Source of the DNA: Leclercia adecarboxylata | Lineage (GTDB): Bacteria; Pseudomonadota; Gammaproteobacteria; Enterobacterales; Enterobacteriaceae | Length of the DNA stretch: 64,000 nucleotides | NCBI GenBank assembly: GCA_002360945.1 | Contig: DERO01000007.1 | Coordinates: 62,001-126,000, forward strand | Direction: 5' to 3' | Shown: positions 17,013-26,452 of the stretch, in pieces | How positions within the stretch are numbered: the stretch's first letter is position 1 | Layout: the number at the start of each line of letters is the position of its first letter | The notes under the pieces: generated by a model | Seen by the model: the letters and a program-made list of their open reading frames with translations, nothing else | What the model was told of the DNA's origin: nothing | The model's database searches: none | Made by a program: the position numbers and the translations under genes

Positions 17013-18182
17013 TTAGCGTGGTGTTACCCGACACAGGGCCTGCGCACCTGCCCGTAATGTTGCCTCATCTTTCGCAAAAGAGAGACGGATTAATTTGTTA
17101 TCTGTCCCGTCGGTGTAGAACGCCGAGAGCGGGATGGTGGCCACACCGTAGTCAACGATCAGCCGTTTCACCAGCTCGCTGTCGCGCTCATCACTGAAGT
17201 GGCTGTAATCGGCCAGCAGGAAGAACGAGCCTGCGCTCGGCAGCAGACGGAAGGGTGAATCGGCCATCAGGCTGACCAGCAGATCGCGCTTGCGCTGGTA
17301 AAACGCCGCCAGCGACAGCCAGGTTTGCGGATCGGCCATGTGCTCGGCAAAAGCGTACTGCATAGGCGTATCGGCAGAAAACATTAAAAACTGATGGATC
17401 TTGCAGATCTCGTCCATCAATTCCGCCGGGGCCACGCAGTAGCCAACGCGCCAGCCGGTAACGTGGTAGGTTTTACCAAATGACGAGACGATCACGCTGC
17501 GCTCCGCCAGCCCGGGATGGGTCGCCATACCGTGGTGCGGCACCTCGTCAAACACCACGTGCTCGTACACTTCGTCAGAGAGAATAATGATATCCGTGTT
17601 GCGGGTAATGGCCGCCAGCTGCTCGAGATCGGCGGCCGAGAAGACCTGCCCGCTCGGGTTATGGGGCGTGTTGATGATGATCATCCGCGTGCGCGAGCTA
17701 ATGGCAGCGCGAACTTCATCCCAGTTCACCGCGAAATCCGGCACCGTCAGCTTGATGGCGACCGGCGTCGCGCCCTGCAGACGCACAATCGGCGCGTAGC
17801 TGTCGAACGAGGGTTCAAAGTAGATCACCTCGTCGCCAGGATGCACCAGCCCGCTGATGGCCGAGTAGAGCCCTTCGCTGGCGCTGGCGGTGATCAGCAC
17901 TTCGCTGGCGGCATCGTATTGGGTGCCATACAGCGAGGCGATTTTATCGGCGATACGCGCTTTCAGCGGTGCCAGCCCGGTCATCGACGCATACTGGTTA
18001 TGACCCGCCTGCATCGCCCGGTGTACGCCGGCAATCAGCGCCGGATCGCACCCGAAATTCGGCGCACCCTGAGAAAGGTTGATGGCATTGTGCTCAGCGG
18101 AAAGCTGACCGATAACGGTAAAAATCGTGGTGCCAACGTCGGGCAGTTTGGAACGGGGTTGTATCGGAGTACGCAGCGTCAT
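17013..18182 (-). CDS. Pyridoxal-phosphate aminotransferase, YbdL (methionine transaminase)-like
   Basis: The 389-residue fold-type I aminotransferase has NTPHNPSGQVFS (about residue 170), SDEVYEHVVFDE and the PLP-lysine motif SSFGKTYHVTGWRVGYC (about 232-248). It aligns along its length with E. coli YbdL (386 aa), a methionine transaminase, but is clearly a different paralogue. The ATG at 18182 has an AGAGGA ribosome site. It is co-transcribed with the downstream amino-acid-binding protein and divergent from a LysR-type gene. The pathway is unknown; amino-acid salvage or oxo-acid recycling is an inference. Confidence 0.85.
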   Translation of the reverse strand: MTLRTPIQPRSKLPDVGTTIFTVIGQLSAEHNAINLSQGAPNFGCDPALIAGVHRAMQAGHNQYASMTGLAPLKARIADKIASLYGTQYDAASEVLITASASEGLYSAISGLVHPGDEVIYFEPSFDSYAPIVRLQGATPVAIKLTVPDFAVNWDEVRAAISSRTRMIIINTPHNPSGQVFSAADLEQLAAITRNTDIIILSDEVYEHVVFDEVPHHGMATHPGLAERSVIVSSFGKTYHVTGWRVGYCVAPAELMDEICKIHQFLMFSADTPMQYAFAEHMADPQTWLSLAAFYQRKRDLLVSLMADSPFRLLPSAGSFFLLADYSHFSDERDSELVKRLIVDYGVATIPLSAFYTDGTDNKLIRLSFAKDEATLRAGAQALCRVTPR

Positions 18183-18228
18183 CGGAAAATCCTCTGGTAG
18201 AGAGTGCATAACTATTCAACCCGAACGC

Positions 18229-18261
18229 TATTGTGGCGACAATCGAATTGTTGTCATAATA
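18229..18261. promoter_or_regulatory. Candidate LysR-type operator (imperfect inverted repeat)
   Basis: TATTGTGGCGACAA (18229-18242) and TTGTTGTCATAATA (18248-18261) are inverted repeats matching at 11 of 14 positions around a 5-nt centre. They lie midway in the divergent aminotransferase-LysR promoter region, the usual place for an autoregulating LysR-type protein. Confidence 0.55.
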
Positions 18262-18292
18262 GCCATGACAAAAAATCATACCTGGAGGTTCC

Positions 18293-19135
18293 GTGTCGCG
18301 TCGTTCGTTCCCCCTTACCGCCGTTGAGGCCTTTATCGTCACCGCGCGGCATCTGAATCTGACCCATGCCGCCAAAGAGTTGTGCCTCACTCAGGGGGCA
18401 GTGAGCCGCAAGATCGCCGCTCTCGAAAGCTGGTTCGGCTTTCCACTATTTGAGCGCCACGCCCGCGGGCTGCGGCTCTCCTCCCAGGGCAGCGCCCTGC
18501 TGCCGGATCTGCGCGCCTCATGGGAACACTTTTTGACGGTGGCAGACCAGGCCCGGGCGCAGCAAACCGTGGTGCGTCTCAAAGTTCCCACCTGCGCCAT
18601 GCGCTGGCTGGTGCCGCGGCTGCTGCAGGTGGAGCGGGAACAGCCCGAGCTGCAGATTGCCCTGACCGCTACCAACGAGCACAGCGTCAATTTCAAAACC
18701 GAATCCTATGACGCCGCCATTGTGTTTGGCACCCAACTCAGCGCCGGGGATCTGCTGTTTGAGGAGGCGTTAACCCCGGTGGTCAGCCCCTTACGCCAGG
18801 GCTCAGCGGTGGAGTCACTTACCTTCCTGCACCCGACCCGGGATAAGACCGACTGGTCGCTATGGCTGGAAAAACAGACCGCGCAGCCACCTGTCATGCA
18901 CAAAAATCAACACTTCGACACTATGGATCTGGCGATCACCGCCGCCATTCAGGGGCTCGGGGTGGCCATTGCCGACGAGACGCTGGTGGCGGAAGATATC
19001 CGCGCCGGGCGGCTGGTGCGGCCTTATGCCAGCAGCGTCAGAACCGGCGCCAGCTACCGGCTGGTGCTGCGGGAGTCGCGCGGTAAAGCGGCCGGGCTGG
19101 CCGCCTTTCGCCAGTGCCTGCTTAATCCAGACTGA
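18293..19135 (+). CDS. LysR-type regulator, GcvA-like subgroup
   Basis: The 280-residue protein has an N-terminal winged helix (residues 6-65, with NLTHAAKELCLTQGAVSRKIAALE) and a LysR substrate-binding domain. It begins with a GTG codon at 18293 preceded by an excellent GGAGG at 18284-18288. It is divergent from the aminotransferase/binding-protein operon, which it probably controls through the inverted repeat at 18229-18261. Its stop overlaps the convergent esterase gene by 14 bp. Confidence 0.88.
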   Translation: MSRRSFPLTAVEAFIVTARHLNLTHAAKELCLTQGAVSRKIAALESWFGFPLFERHARGLRLSSQGSALLPDLRASWEHFLTVADQARAQQTVVRLKVPTCAMRWLVPRLLQVEREQPELQIALTATNEHSVNFKTESYDAAIVFGTQLSAGDLLFEEALTPVVSPLRQGSAVESLTFLHPTRDKTDWSLWLEKQTAQPPVMHKNQHFDTMDLAITAAIQGLGVAIADETLVAEDIRAGRLVRPYASSVRTGASYRLVLRESRGKAAGLAAFRQCLLNPD

Positions 19136-20630
19136 CGTGGTGCTTCATCACCCGCTTAAACAGCGCCATGCGGGCGCGCATAAAGCGGTTTTCAAGCTTA
19201 AATCCCGCATGTTTATTCACTCCGATACGCAACAGTACGTCCCGCCCGTGGTGACAGGCAGGCCAGCGCGTCGGGCCATCTAACGCGTCGCACTGCCGGC
19301 TGGCATGGCGGGCGAAGTTGACCCAGTAGTCGGCAACCTGGGCGGAGAAGGCCAGGTCGTTGTCATTCACGTAGCGCCGGGCGGGCTCGGCGAGCGTCAG
19401 GGTATCAAACACGTACGGCACCTCGTTGCCATGCCAGGCCCCGTTGACGTAGGTTGCGTGCTCGGCCTCTGCCACGTAGTCGAACCAGTAGCGCCAGCAC
19501 GGCTGCCCTACCCGCCGCTGGGCCTGCATCACCACAAACCCCAGGGTGGTGAAGGCCATATCCCGGCACACCTGCCGTCCCAGCTCGGTATCGTCTTTGA
19601 TGCCGGGATAGAGCAGCTTGATCAATCCCAGTCCCAGACGTCGCTCCCGACGCAGCTTCTGGATCTGCCCCGCGAGATCGATACCAAACACCGCCATCAC
19701 GCTGGCTTCGTCGCTATTGGAGCCCACCATGATCGGCAACGGATGGTGGCGGGCGGCGAAAAAGACCTCCAGCATCGGCTCAGGTAGCACGCAATCCCCG
19801 GCGATGGGCGCAGGGGCGACGTTCAGCGGGGCCGTCAGCGGCCAGAGCGCCTCGGGTGGGATCGCCCGCAGCTGCTCCGCGGTGGCGTCCTGCAGCCCAA
19901 AGTGGGTCGCCAGCGCCTCGCCTTTTTTGAGGGCCTGCTCCCGGGGCGTGTCCGGCAGGGTGTATCCACTCTGGATAATCGCCTTATGAAACAGCCCTTT
20001 TGCCAGCGGTGAGGCCAGCAGCGACAGCACGCTGCGCGCCCCGGCGGATTCACCAAACAGGGTGATGTTGTTCGGATCCCCGCCAACCTGCGCGATGTTG
20101 TCCCGCACCCACTCCAGGGCGGCAATCTGATCGAGCAAAGCAAAGTTATGTACGATCCGATCTTCTTCTTCTGCCAGCGCCGGGTGGGCAAAAAAGCCCA
20201 GATGGCCCAGCCGGTAGTTCAGAGTCACCAGGATCGCCCCGCGCTGTGCCAGCGCCTTCCCGTCATAGGGGGGCAACCCGCCCGCGCCGAGGGTAAAGCC
20301 GCCACCGTGCAGCCAGACCATCACCGGGAGGGGTTCCGGGCGCTGAACCGGTGACCAGACGTTCAGGTAGAGGCAATCTTCCGAGAAACGCCCCGGATCG
20401 CCCCCACCCAGCTGCTGGCAGTACTCGCTGCTCTGCCAGCTCGACGGCGAAAAGGCATTGGCCTGCCGCACGCCCTGCCAACTTTCAACCGGCTGCGGTG
20501 AACGCCAGCGCAGCGGGCCCACCGGCGGCGCGGCGTAGGGAATGGCGCGCCAGACCTGCACCTCACCCTCCGTGATGCCGCTCAGCGCCCCCTGGCGCGT
20601 GGTGATTATCGGGGATAAGTCGTTTTCCAT
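19122..20630 (-). CDS. Type-B carboxylesterase (para-nitrobenzyl esterase family)
   Basis: The 502-residue alpha/beta hydrolase has SEDCLYLNVWSP (type-B signature), oxyanion segment WLHGGGFTLGAG (about residue 105), nucleophile elbow FGESAGA (Ser near 195) and the histidine region GAWHGNEVPYVF (about 400). There is no signal peptide, so it should be cytoplasmic. Family members hydrolyse small esters, and physiological substrates are rarely known. It ends against the LysR gene and starts about 40 bp from the 3' end of ydcJ. Confidence 0.88.
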   Translation of the reverse strand: MENDLSPIITTRQGALSGITEGEVQVWRAIPYAAPPVGPLRWRSPQPVESWQGVRQANAFSPSSWQSSEYCQQLGGGDPGRFSEDCLYLNVWSPVQRPEPLPVMVWLHGGGFTLGAGGLPPYDGKALAQRGAILVTLNYRLGHLGFFAHPALAEEEDRIVHNFALLDQIAALEWVRDNIAQVGGDPNNITLFGESAGARSVLSLLASPLAKGLFHKAIIQSGYTLPDTPREQALKKGEALATHFGLQDATAEQLRAIPPEALWPLTAPLNVAPAPIAGDCVLPEPMLEVFFAARHHPLPIMVGSNSDEASVMAVFGIDLAGQIQKLRRERRLGLGLIKLLYPGIKDDTELGRQVCRDMAFTTLGFVVMQAQRRVGQPCWRYWFDYVAEAEHATYVNGAWHGNEVPYVFDTLTLAEPARRYVNDNDLAFSAQVADYWVNFARHASRQCDALDGPTRWPACHHGRDVLLRIGVNKHAGFKLENRFMRARMALFKRVMKHHVSLD

Positions 20631-20672
20631 ACTGACCTTAAATTAATGACACATCCCCGCAGAGTACCGTTT

Positions 20673-22016
20673 TCAGAGCAAACCGCAACGCCGCTTGCTG
20701 CGCTCTTCCGCCTCCCGATAGAGGGTGAACTCATCCAGCACCGGACAGCCCAGCGCCGCCTCAAAGGCATCGCGGCTGGCGTTGCCGTGGGTGCGGGCCT
20801 GGGTCTCGTTGCCGAGGTTCGACTGGAAGATCCCGGCGGCGCTCACCGGGAGGAAATCTTCATAGGTGATGGGCTGGGCCACCACCCAGCCGCGCTCAAT
20901 CAGCGGCTGCGGATCGTCGCCCGGGCCAAAGGAGTGACGGTGCGACTCCCCGGCCGGGGTCAGGCGGTAGCGGAACCATGCCAGCCCCTGACGGCGCAGG
21001 AAGATGTCGCTGTCGGGAAATTCCCTGAACACCTCCTGTAGATGCAGCTGGTGAGTCAGGTTGTCTTTGCCCGTTCCGGCCTCGTTAAGCAGGCGATCGT
21101 ACAGCTCGCGCCCTTTCGGGGTTAAGGCCACCCCGCGCTGTTCGATTTCGCCGAAGCGCGCGGTATGGGTCCCGCGCTGCTCACCGGCAAACAGGACCGG
21201 CTCTTCCAGCGCCTTAAAGCTGGTCTGGCGCAGCAGGAGCGGCACCTCCCGGCGCGGCGGCCCTTCAATCACCATCTTCGGCTCAATGCCGTACTCCGGC
21301 ATCAAGGACTGCACCCGGTCGATATCCAGGGTGCGCGGCGTCAGGTGGTTGATGTGACAGCCCGGGAAGCAGACCACGTCGGCGATCAGCCGGTGTTCGT
21401 TGTGCAGCGCCTGATATGTTTCATGATCGACCGTGGCATGGCGATGCCAGCGGAAGGTCTCCAGCGCCTCCTGGACAAACTCCTCGGCCTGCGCCGGGGT
21501 GAACGCCCCTTCCGCGTCGTGCAGGTCAATCAGCTCCAGACAGCGGGATGTGAAGATGTTGCGGCGGGCGAGGATCGCCGCCGCCTGCTCGCGCAGGGGA
21601 ACGTTATCAATCAGATCCAGGCGCAGCAGCGAGGTGAAGATGCGAAACGGGTTGCGGCACAGGGCGGCATCGTCAACCGGACGAAACGCGGTGGAGTGGA
21701 CCGGCACCCCGGCCTGGGAGAGATCGTAATAGCTGACCGGGAACATCCCCATGATGGCGAACATCCGCCGCAGGGTAGCCAGTTCCATGGCCGTGCCGAC
21801 GCGGATCGCCCCGTGGCGTTCGAGGTTAAGGCGAGCCAGTTCATCCGCGTTGGCCAGTTGTTCATGCAGCTTCGGGTTATTTTCCAGTACCGCCAGATTC
21901 ACATCCGCGACCAGCTCCAGCAACGTCCCGTATTGCGGAACTTCCTGCTGATACATTGCCGACATCGCTTGTGAAAAGTTTTCCCGAATATCATCAGCCG
22001 TGATGTTGTTCGCCAT
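20673..22016 (-). CDS. ydcJ: YdcJ, DUF1338 / 2-oxoadipate dioxygenase (HglS)-family protein
   Basis: The 447-residue protein has the same length as E. coli YdcJ. It belongs to the DUF1338 family, which includes HglS, an Fe(II)-dependent enzyme converting 2-oxoadipate to 2-hydroxyglutarate. Candidate metal-region residues include the histidines of FRWHRHATVDHETY (about residue 195-208) and CHINHLTPRT. It is not shown from sequence that YdcJ itself uses 2-oxoadipate. It is divergent from ydcI, which may regulate it. Confidence 0.9.
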   Translation of the reverse strand: MANNITADDIRENFSQAMSAMYQQEVPQYGTLLELVADVNLAVLENNPKLHEQLANADELARLNLERHGAIRVGTAMELATLRRMFAIMGMFPVSYYDLSQAGVPVHSTAFRPVDDAALCRNPFRIFTSLLRLDLIDNVPLREQAAAILARRNIFTSRCLELIDLHDAEGAFTPAQAEEFVQEALETFRWHRHATVDHETYQALHNEHRLIADVVCFPGCHINHLTPRTLDIDRVQSLMPEYGIEPKMVIEGPPRREVPLLLRQTSFKALEEPVLFAGEQRGTHTARFGEIEQRGVALTPKGRELYDRLLNEAGTGKDNLTHQLHLQEVFREFPDSDIFLRRQGLAWFRYRLTPAGESHRHSFGPGDDPQPLIERGWVVAQPITYEDFLPVSAAGIFQSNLGNETQARTHGNASRDAFEAALGCPVLDEFTLYREAEERSKRRCGLL

Positions 22017-22290
22017 GATGTAATGCCTCCAGTGAATATTACCTGGAGTGTAGAGAAGGCCATTGCGGCCGTCTGGAAGAATTTACGAATTGTGATCCAG
22101 GTGGAGAGGTGCTCATTTCCTGACTAGTAGCGAATTAAAGCCATTCAGGCACCTGCACAACTTTTTCCGGACATGTCCAAAATTTGCTTGTTACTCAATT
22201 AGATTGAATGTTAATAATAATTTGCTAGCAGGTTATCAAAATTAAACAACTTTACTTGTCACTTCGCTATCTCTGTTTTTAACATCGCCT
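22017..22290. promoter_or_regulatory. Divergent ydcJ-ydcI promoter region
   Basis: This 274-bp, noticeably AT-rich gap without a reading frame separates the two divergent genes and should hold both promoters. No strong palindrome was recognised. Confidence 0.5.
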
Positions 22291-23214
22291 ATGGAAAAAA
22301 ATGGTTTGTTTAGTCAGCGCATTCGTCTGCGCCATCTGCACACTTTTGTGGCCGTCGCTCAACAGGGAACGCTGGGGCGCGCGGCTGAAACACTCAATCT
22401 GAGCCAGCCTGCGCTCTCAAAAACGCTGAACGAGCTGGAGCAACTGACCGGTACTCGCCTGTTCGACCGTGGACGACTGGGTGCGCAACTCACCCTGGTG
22501 GGCGAGCAATTCCTGACCCACGCGGTCAAAGTTCTCGATGCCCTTAATACCGCAGGCCAGTCCCTGACGAAGCGTACCGACGTGCCGGGCGATGTGGTGC
22601 GCATCGGTGCGCTGCCTACCGCGGCGCTGGGCATTCTGCCTGCGGTCATTGGCCAGTTCCACAAGCAGCAGCGCAACATCACCCTGCAGGTCGCCACCAT
22701 GAATAACACCATGCTGCTGGCGGGGCTGAAGTCCGGTGAGCTGGATATCGGGATCGGCAGAATGTCGGACCCGGAGCTAATGAGCGGCCTCAACTATGAG
22801 CTGCTGTTCCTTGAATCCCTGAAGCTGGTGGTGCGCCCGCGTCATCCGATCCTCAACGATACCGTGACCCTCAGCCGGGTGATGGAGTGGCCGGTGGTGG
22901 TCTCCCCGAAAGGCACCGTGCCGCGCCAGACTGCCGAAACGCTGCTGCAGGCGCAGGGATGTAAACTGCCGGCGGGCTGTATCGAAACCCTGTCAGCCTC
23001 CCTGTCGCGCCAGCTGACGGTGGATTATGACTATGTCTGGTTTGTCCCTTCCGGTGCGGTAAAAGAAGATCTGCGCCAGGGCACGCTGGTGGCACTGCCG
23101 GTGACCACCTCCAGCCCCGGCGAACCGATTGGGGTATTAACCCGCGTGGAAGCCCCGCTCTCCACCGCCACCCAGACGCTGCTCAGCGCGATCCGTAAAT
23201 CCATGCCGGTGTGA
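22291..23214 (+). CDS. ydcI: LysR-type regulator YdcI
   Basis: The 307-residue protein has the E. coli YdcI length and start (MEKNGLFSQRIRLRHLHTFVAV). The winged helix covers residues 12-72, and the C-terminal half is the LysR ligand domain with IETLSASLSRQLTVDYDYVWFVPSGAVK. YdcI is a conserved enterobacterial regulator linked to acid-stress and central-metabolism genes. It is divergent from ydcJ, and a terminator follows at 23230-23248. Confidence 0.92.
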   Translation: MEKNGLFSQRIRLRHLHTFVAVAQQGTLGRAAETLNLSQPALSKTLNELEQLTGTRLFDRGRLGAQLTLVGEQFLTHAVKVLDALNTAGQSLTKRTDVPGDVVRIGALPTAALGILPAVIGQFHKQQRNITLQVATMNNTMLLAGLKSGELDIGIGRMSDPELMSGLNYELLFLESLKLVVRPRHPILNDTVTLSRVMEWPVVVSPKGTVPRQTAETLLQAQGCKLPAGCIETLSASLSRQLTVDYDYVWFVPSGAVKEDLRQGTLVALPVTTSSPGEPIGVLTRVEAPLSTATQTLLSAIRKSMPV

Positions 23215-23229
23215 TCACACTTCCTCTAT

Positions 23230-23248
23230 GCCCGTCTTGAAGACGGGC
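23230..23248 (+). terminator. Intrinsic terminator of ydcI
   Basis: GCCCGTCT and AGACGGGC form an 8-bp stem with a 3-nt loop, followed by a five-T run. Confidence 0.85.
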
Positions 23249-23494
23249 TTTTTGTTTCCGTTACTCAAATAATGCGAAATCATTCATTAACAATTGCGCT
23301 AAACAATTTAACAGATTTATCATACCCGCCGAATTCACCAAATGGTTCATTCAAATAACGCAGCGGTGAATTCTCTGGCGCTGTAACGGCGTCATGTCCG
23401 ACTTTTTCATCATGGATCTTTTCTTCTGTTACCCATTTGGTTCAGGCCTGACTCTGCCTGTCCAGTGAAGACAAGATTATTTCAGGAGATAGAA

Positions 23495-25873
23495 ATGACT
23501 AGAGGTAATTCGCTACGTGGGTTCCCCCGGATCCTGCTGTGGCTGCTGGTTGGTCTGATGACGCTCATCGGGCTGGCCGTTGGTGGGCTGGGCTTTAAGC
23601 TCGCCACCGTAGGAGGAAGCTGGTACTTCCTGATCATGGGCGTGGTGATGCTGATCGCCGCGTTCCTCATTGCGCGTCACCGCGCCAGCGGCATCGTACT
23701 CTACGCGGTGGCGTTTATCGCCTCTGCGATCTGGGCCGTCAGCGACGCGGGCTGGGATTTTTGGCCGCTGTTCTCGCGCCTGTTCACCTTTGCGGTGCTG
23801 GCGTTCCTCGCCGCCCTCGTCTGGCCATTCCTGCGTGGTGCGGGTCAGCCGGTGAATAAAGCCCCGGCGTTCGGCATTGCAGCGGTGCTGGCGATCGCCA
23901 TGCTGGTGAGCTTTGGCTGGATGTTTAAGCCGCAGACGCTGGTTGCCGCTAACGAACCCGTCCCGGTTAAACCGGTCGCCGAAGGCCAGCAGCAGAAGAA
24001 CTGGGAGCACTGGGGTAACACCACCCACGGCGACCGTTTTGCCGCCCTCGATCAGATAAACAAGCAGAACGTGAACGATCTGAAGGTCGCCTGGGTTGCC
24101 CATACCGGCGACATCCCGCAGAGTAACGGCTCCGGCGCAGAAGACCAGAACACCCCGCTGCAGATTGGCGACACCCTGTATGTCTGTACCCCGTACAGCA
24201 AGGTACTGGCGCTGGACGTGGACTCCGGGAAAGAGAAGTGGCGTTACGATTCAAAAGCCACTGCGCCAAACTGGCAGCGCTGCCGCGGTCTGGGCTACTT
24301 CGAAGACACCACCAATGTGACAACGTCAACGACAGAAACACAGCCTGCCGCCTGTGCGCGCCGTCTGTTCCTGCCGACCACCGACGCTCGTCTGATCGCC
24401 CTTAACGCCGATAACGGCAAGCTGTGCGAAGACTTTGGCGACCACGGCGTGGTTGACCTGAGCGTAGGCATGGGCGAAGTGAAGCCGGGCTACTATCAGC
24501 AGACCTCCACCCCGCTGGTGGCAGGTAACGTGGTTGTGGTGGGCGGTCGCGTGGCGGATAACTTCTCCACCGGTGAACCGCCGGGCGTGGTGCGTGCCTA
24601 TGATGTGCATACCGGGAAGCTGGCCTGGGCCTGGGATCCGGGCAACCCGAACCTGACCGGCCTGCCGCCGGAAGGCCAGACCTACACCCGCGGGACGCCG
24701 AACGTCTGGTCAGCGATGTCCTATGACGCAAAGCTGAACCTGATCTACCTCCCGACCGGTAACGCCACCCCGGACTTCTGGGCCGGTGAACGTACCGAAC
24801 TGGACGATAAATACAGCTCCTCGATTGTGGCGGTCGATGCCGCGACCGGACAGGTACGCTGGCATTACCAGACCACCCACCACGATCTGTGGGACTTCGA
24901 CCTGCCTTCTCAGCCGCTGCTGTACGATCTCCCGGATGATAAAGGCGGTACCACCCCGGTGCTGGTGCAGACCAGCAAACAGGGCATGATCTTCATGCTC
25001 AACCGCGAAACCGGCGAGCCGGTCGCGAAAGTAGAAGAGCGTCCGGTGCCTGCCGGGAACGTCGAGGGCGAGCGTTACTCGCCTACCCAGCCGTACTCGG
25101 TCGGTATGCCGATGATTGGCAACCAGACCCTGAAAGAGTCGGACATGTGGGGCGCGACGCCGGTTGACCTGCTGCTGTGCCGCATCCAGTTCAAAGAGAT
25201 GCGCCACCAGGGCGTCTTTACCCCACCGGGTCTGGACCGCTCCCTGCAGTTCCCGGGCTCGCTGGGTGGGATGAACTGGGGCAGCGTCTCGGTTGACCCG
25301 AACAACAGCCTGATGTTCGTTAACGATATGCGTCTGGGACTGGCGAACTATATGGTGCCGCGCGCCAATGTGGCTAAAAACGCCAGCGGGATTGAGATGG
25401 GGATCGTGCCGATGGACGGTACGCCGTTCGGCGCGATGCGCGAGCGTTTCCTGTCGCCGCTGGGTATTCCCTGCCAGAAACCGCCGTTCGGCACTATGTC
25501 CGCCGTGGATCTGAAGTCCGGCAAACTGGTGTGGCAGGTACCGGTGGGCACCGTGGAAGATACCGGCCCGCTGGGGATCCGCATGCATATGCCAATCCCA
25601 ATCGGCATGCCGACCCTGGGCGCGTCACTCTCCACGCAGTCCGGCCTGCTGTTCTTCGCCGGTACTCAGGACTTCTACCTGCGCGCGTTCGATACCGCCA
25701 ACGGGAAAGAGATCTGGAAAGACCGTCTGCCGGTGGGCAGTCAGTCCGGCCCGATGACCTACGTGTCACCGAAAACCGGGAAGCAGTACATCATCATCAA
25801 TGCGGGTGGCGCACGTCAGTCACCGGATCGCGGGGATTACATCATCGCGTACGCCTTGCCTGATAAGAATTAA
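23495..25873 (+). CDS. Membrane-bound PQQ-dependent dehydrogenase (glucose/quinate/shikimate family)
   Basis: The 792-residue protein has five N-terminal membrane helices (about residues 10-140) and a periplasmic eight-bladed quinoprotein domain starting near WEHWGNTTHGDRF. PQQ-site residues are recognisable: HHDLWDFDLPSQP carries the catalytic aspartate equivalent to D466 of E. coli glucose dehydrogenase, and QTSKQGMIFML the cofactor-contacting lysine. It differs from E. coli Gcd across the whole protein, so it is probably a paralogue whose sugar or cyclic-alcohol substrate is unknown. ATG 23495 has an AGGAGATAG ribosome site. It passes electrons to ubiquinone, by family knowledge. Confidence 0.87.
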   Translation: MTRGNSLRGFPRILLWLLVGLMTLIGLAVGGLGFKLATVGGSWYFLIMGVVMLIAAFLIARHRASGIVLYAVAFIASAIWAVSDAGWDFWPLFSRLFTFAVLAFLAALVWPFLRGAGQPVNKAPAFGIAAVLAIAMLVSFGWMFKPQTLVAANEPVPVKPVAEGQQQKNWEHWGNTTHGDRFAALDQINKQNVNDLKVAWVAHTGDIPQSNGSGAEDQNTPLQIGDTLYVCTPYSKVLALDVDSGKEKWRYDSKATAPNWQRCRGLGYFEDTTNVTTSTTETQPAACARRLFLPTTDARLIALNADNGKLCEDFGDHGVVDLSVGMGEVKPGYYQQTSTPLVAGNVVVVGGRVADNFSTGEPPGVVRAYDVHTGKLAWAWDPGNPNLTGLPPEGQTYTRGTPNVWSAMSYDAKLNLIYLPTGNATPDFWAGERTELDDKYSSSIVAVDAATGQVRWHYQTTHHDLWDFDLPSQPLLYDLPDDKGGTTPVLVQTSKQGMIFMLNRETGEPVAKVEERPVPAGNVEGERYSPTQPYSVGMPMIGNQTLKESDMWGATPVDLLLCRIQFKEMRHQGVFTPPGLDRSLQFPGSLGGMNWGSVSVDPNNSLMFVNDMRLGLANYMVPRANVAKNASGIEMGIVPMDGTPFGAMRERFLSPLGIPCQKPPFGTMSAVDLKSGKLVWQVPVGTVEDTGPLGIRMHMPIPIGMPTLGASLSTQSGLLFFAGTQDFYLRAFDTANGKEIWKDRLPVGSQSGPMTYVSPKTGKQYIIINAGGARQSPDRGDYIIAYALPDKN

Positions 25874-25881
25874 TGCTCCAG

Positions 25882-25902
25882 CCGGCCACCTCGTGTGGCC
25901 GG
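25882..25902 (+). terminator. Intrinsic terminator of the PQQ dehydrogenase gene
   Basis: CCGGCCAC/GTGGCCGG forms an 8-bp stem with a 5-nt loop, followed by TTTTTTT. Confidence 0.88.
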
Positions 25903-25913
25903 TTTTTTTATCT

Positions 25914-26366
25914 TTATGGCGTGCCTGACAAGGAATTCTGCATCCAGGTCGCCGTTTTGCCGCCCTGGTAATTGATTACCCAACTCTGTCTGACGCCGGC
26001 TGGCCAACAGCTGCGCATTACCGCTCGTTTTGTCTCTTCGAAGAAGGGTTTATCCCCTGCCGCCTCGTACTCCGCCGCCCGCCCATTGAGCTTGACGTTA
26101 AACGAGACCGTCACCCTGCCGGAGTAGTTCTGCGCCGCCGCCTGCTCGGGATAGCGCGGCTGTACACGGTAAACGTCACCTTCGCAGTCTGTCTGCCCGC
26201 TCTCCGTGGTCGAGGTGGTGCCGCCCACCGGAAACGACAAGCCGACCCCCACGCCGCCGCTGCCACCGCCCCCGCCTATGCCCACACCGCCGACCCCCAC
26301 GCTGCCGCCGGAAGCACAGCCAGCCAGTAACCCTGCGGCGCATACCACCTGCATCAATTGTTTCAT
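25914..26366 (-). CDS. Glycine-rich lipoprotein with TonB C-terminal-like domain
   Basis: The 150-residue protein has a lipoprotein signal peptide (MKQLMQVVCAAGLLAGC, lipidated Cys 17), a low-complexity segment rich in Gly and Val (about residues 19-50) and a C-terminal domain like the TonB C-terminus (YPEQAAAQNYSGRVTVSFNV, then FFEETKRAVMRSCWPAG). It lacks the transmembrane anchor and proline-rich spacer of a true TonB, so it is probably not an energy transducer. The function is unknown. It is convergent with the PQQ dehydrogenase. Confidence 0.78.
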   Translation of the reverse strand: MKQLMQVVCAAGLLAGCASGGSVGVGGVGIGGGGGSGGVGVGLSFPVGGTTSTTESGQTDCEGDVYRVQPRYPEQAAAQNYSGRVTVSFNVKLNGRAAEYEAAGDKPFFEETKRAVMRSCWPAGVRQSWVINYQGGKTATWMQNSLSGTP

Positions 26367-26452
26367 AACCCTGTTCCTCTTCAGCCCTTACAACCAGCAT
26401 AGCGGGGAATAAAAAAGGGTTCATGTCGAAACATGAACCCTTGAGCGCATTT

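Noticed and set aside
23465..23494. A GTG start ten codons upstream of the PQQ dehydrogenase ATG
   Set aside because: The frame would translate through the AGGAGATAG ribosome site of ATG 23495, which fits the first membrane helix better.
24402..25769. Long antisense frames inside the PQQ dehydrogenase gene
   Set aside because: They are reverse-strand shadows of a high-GC coding sequence, rich in Arg, His and Gly, with no family similarity.
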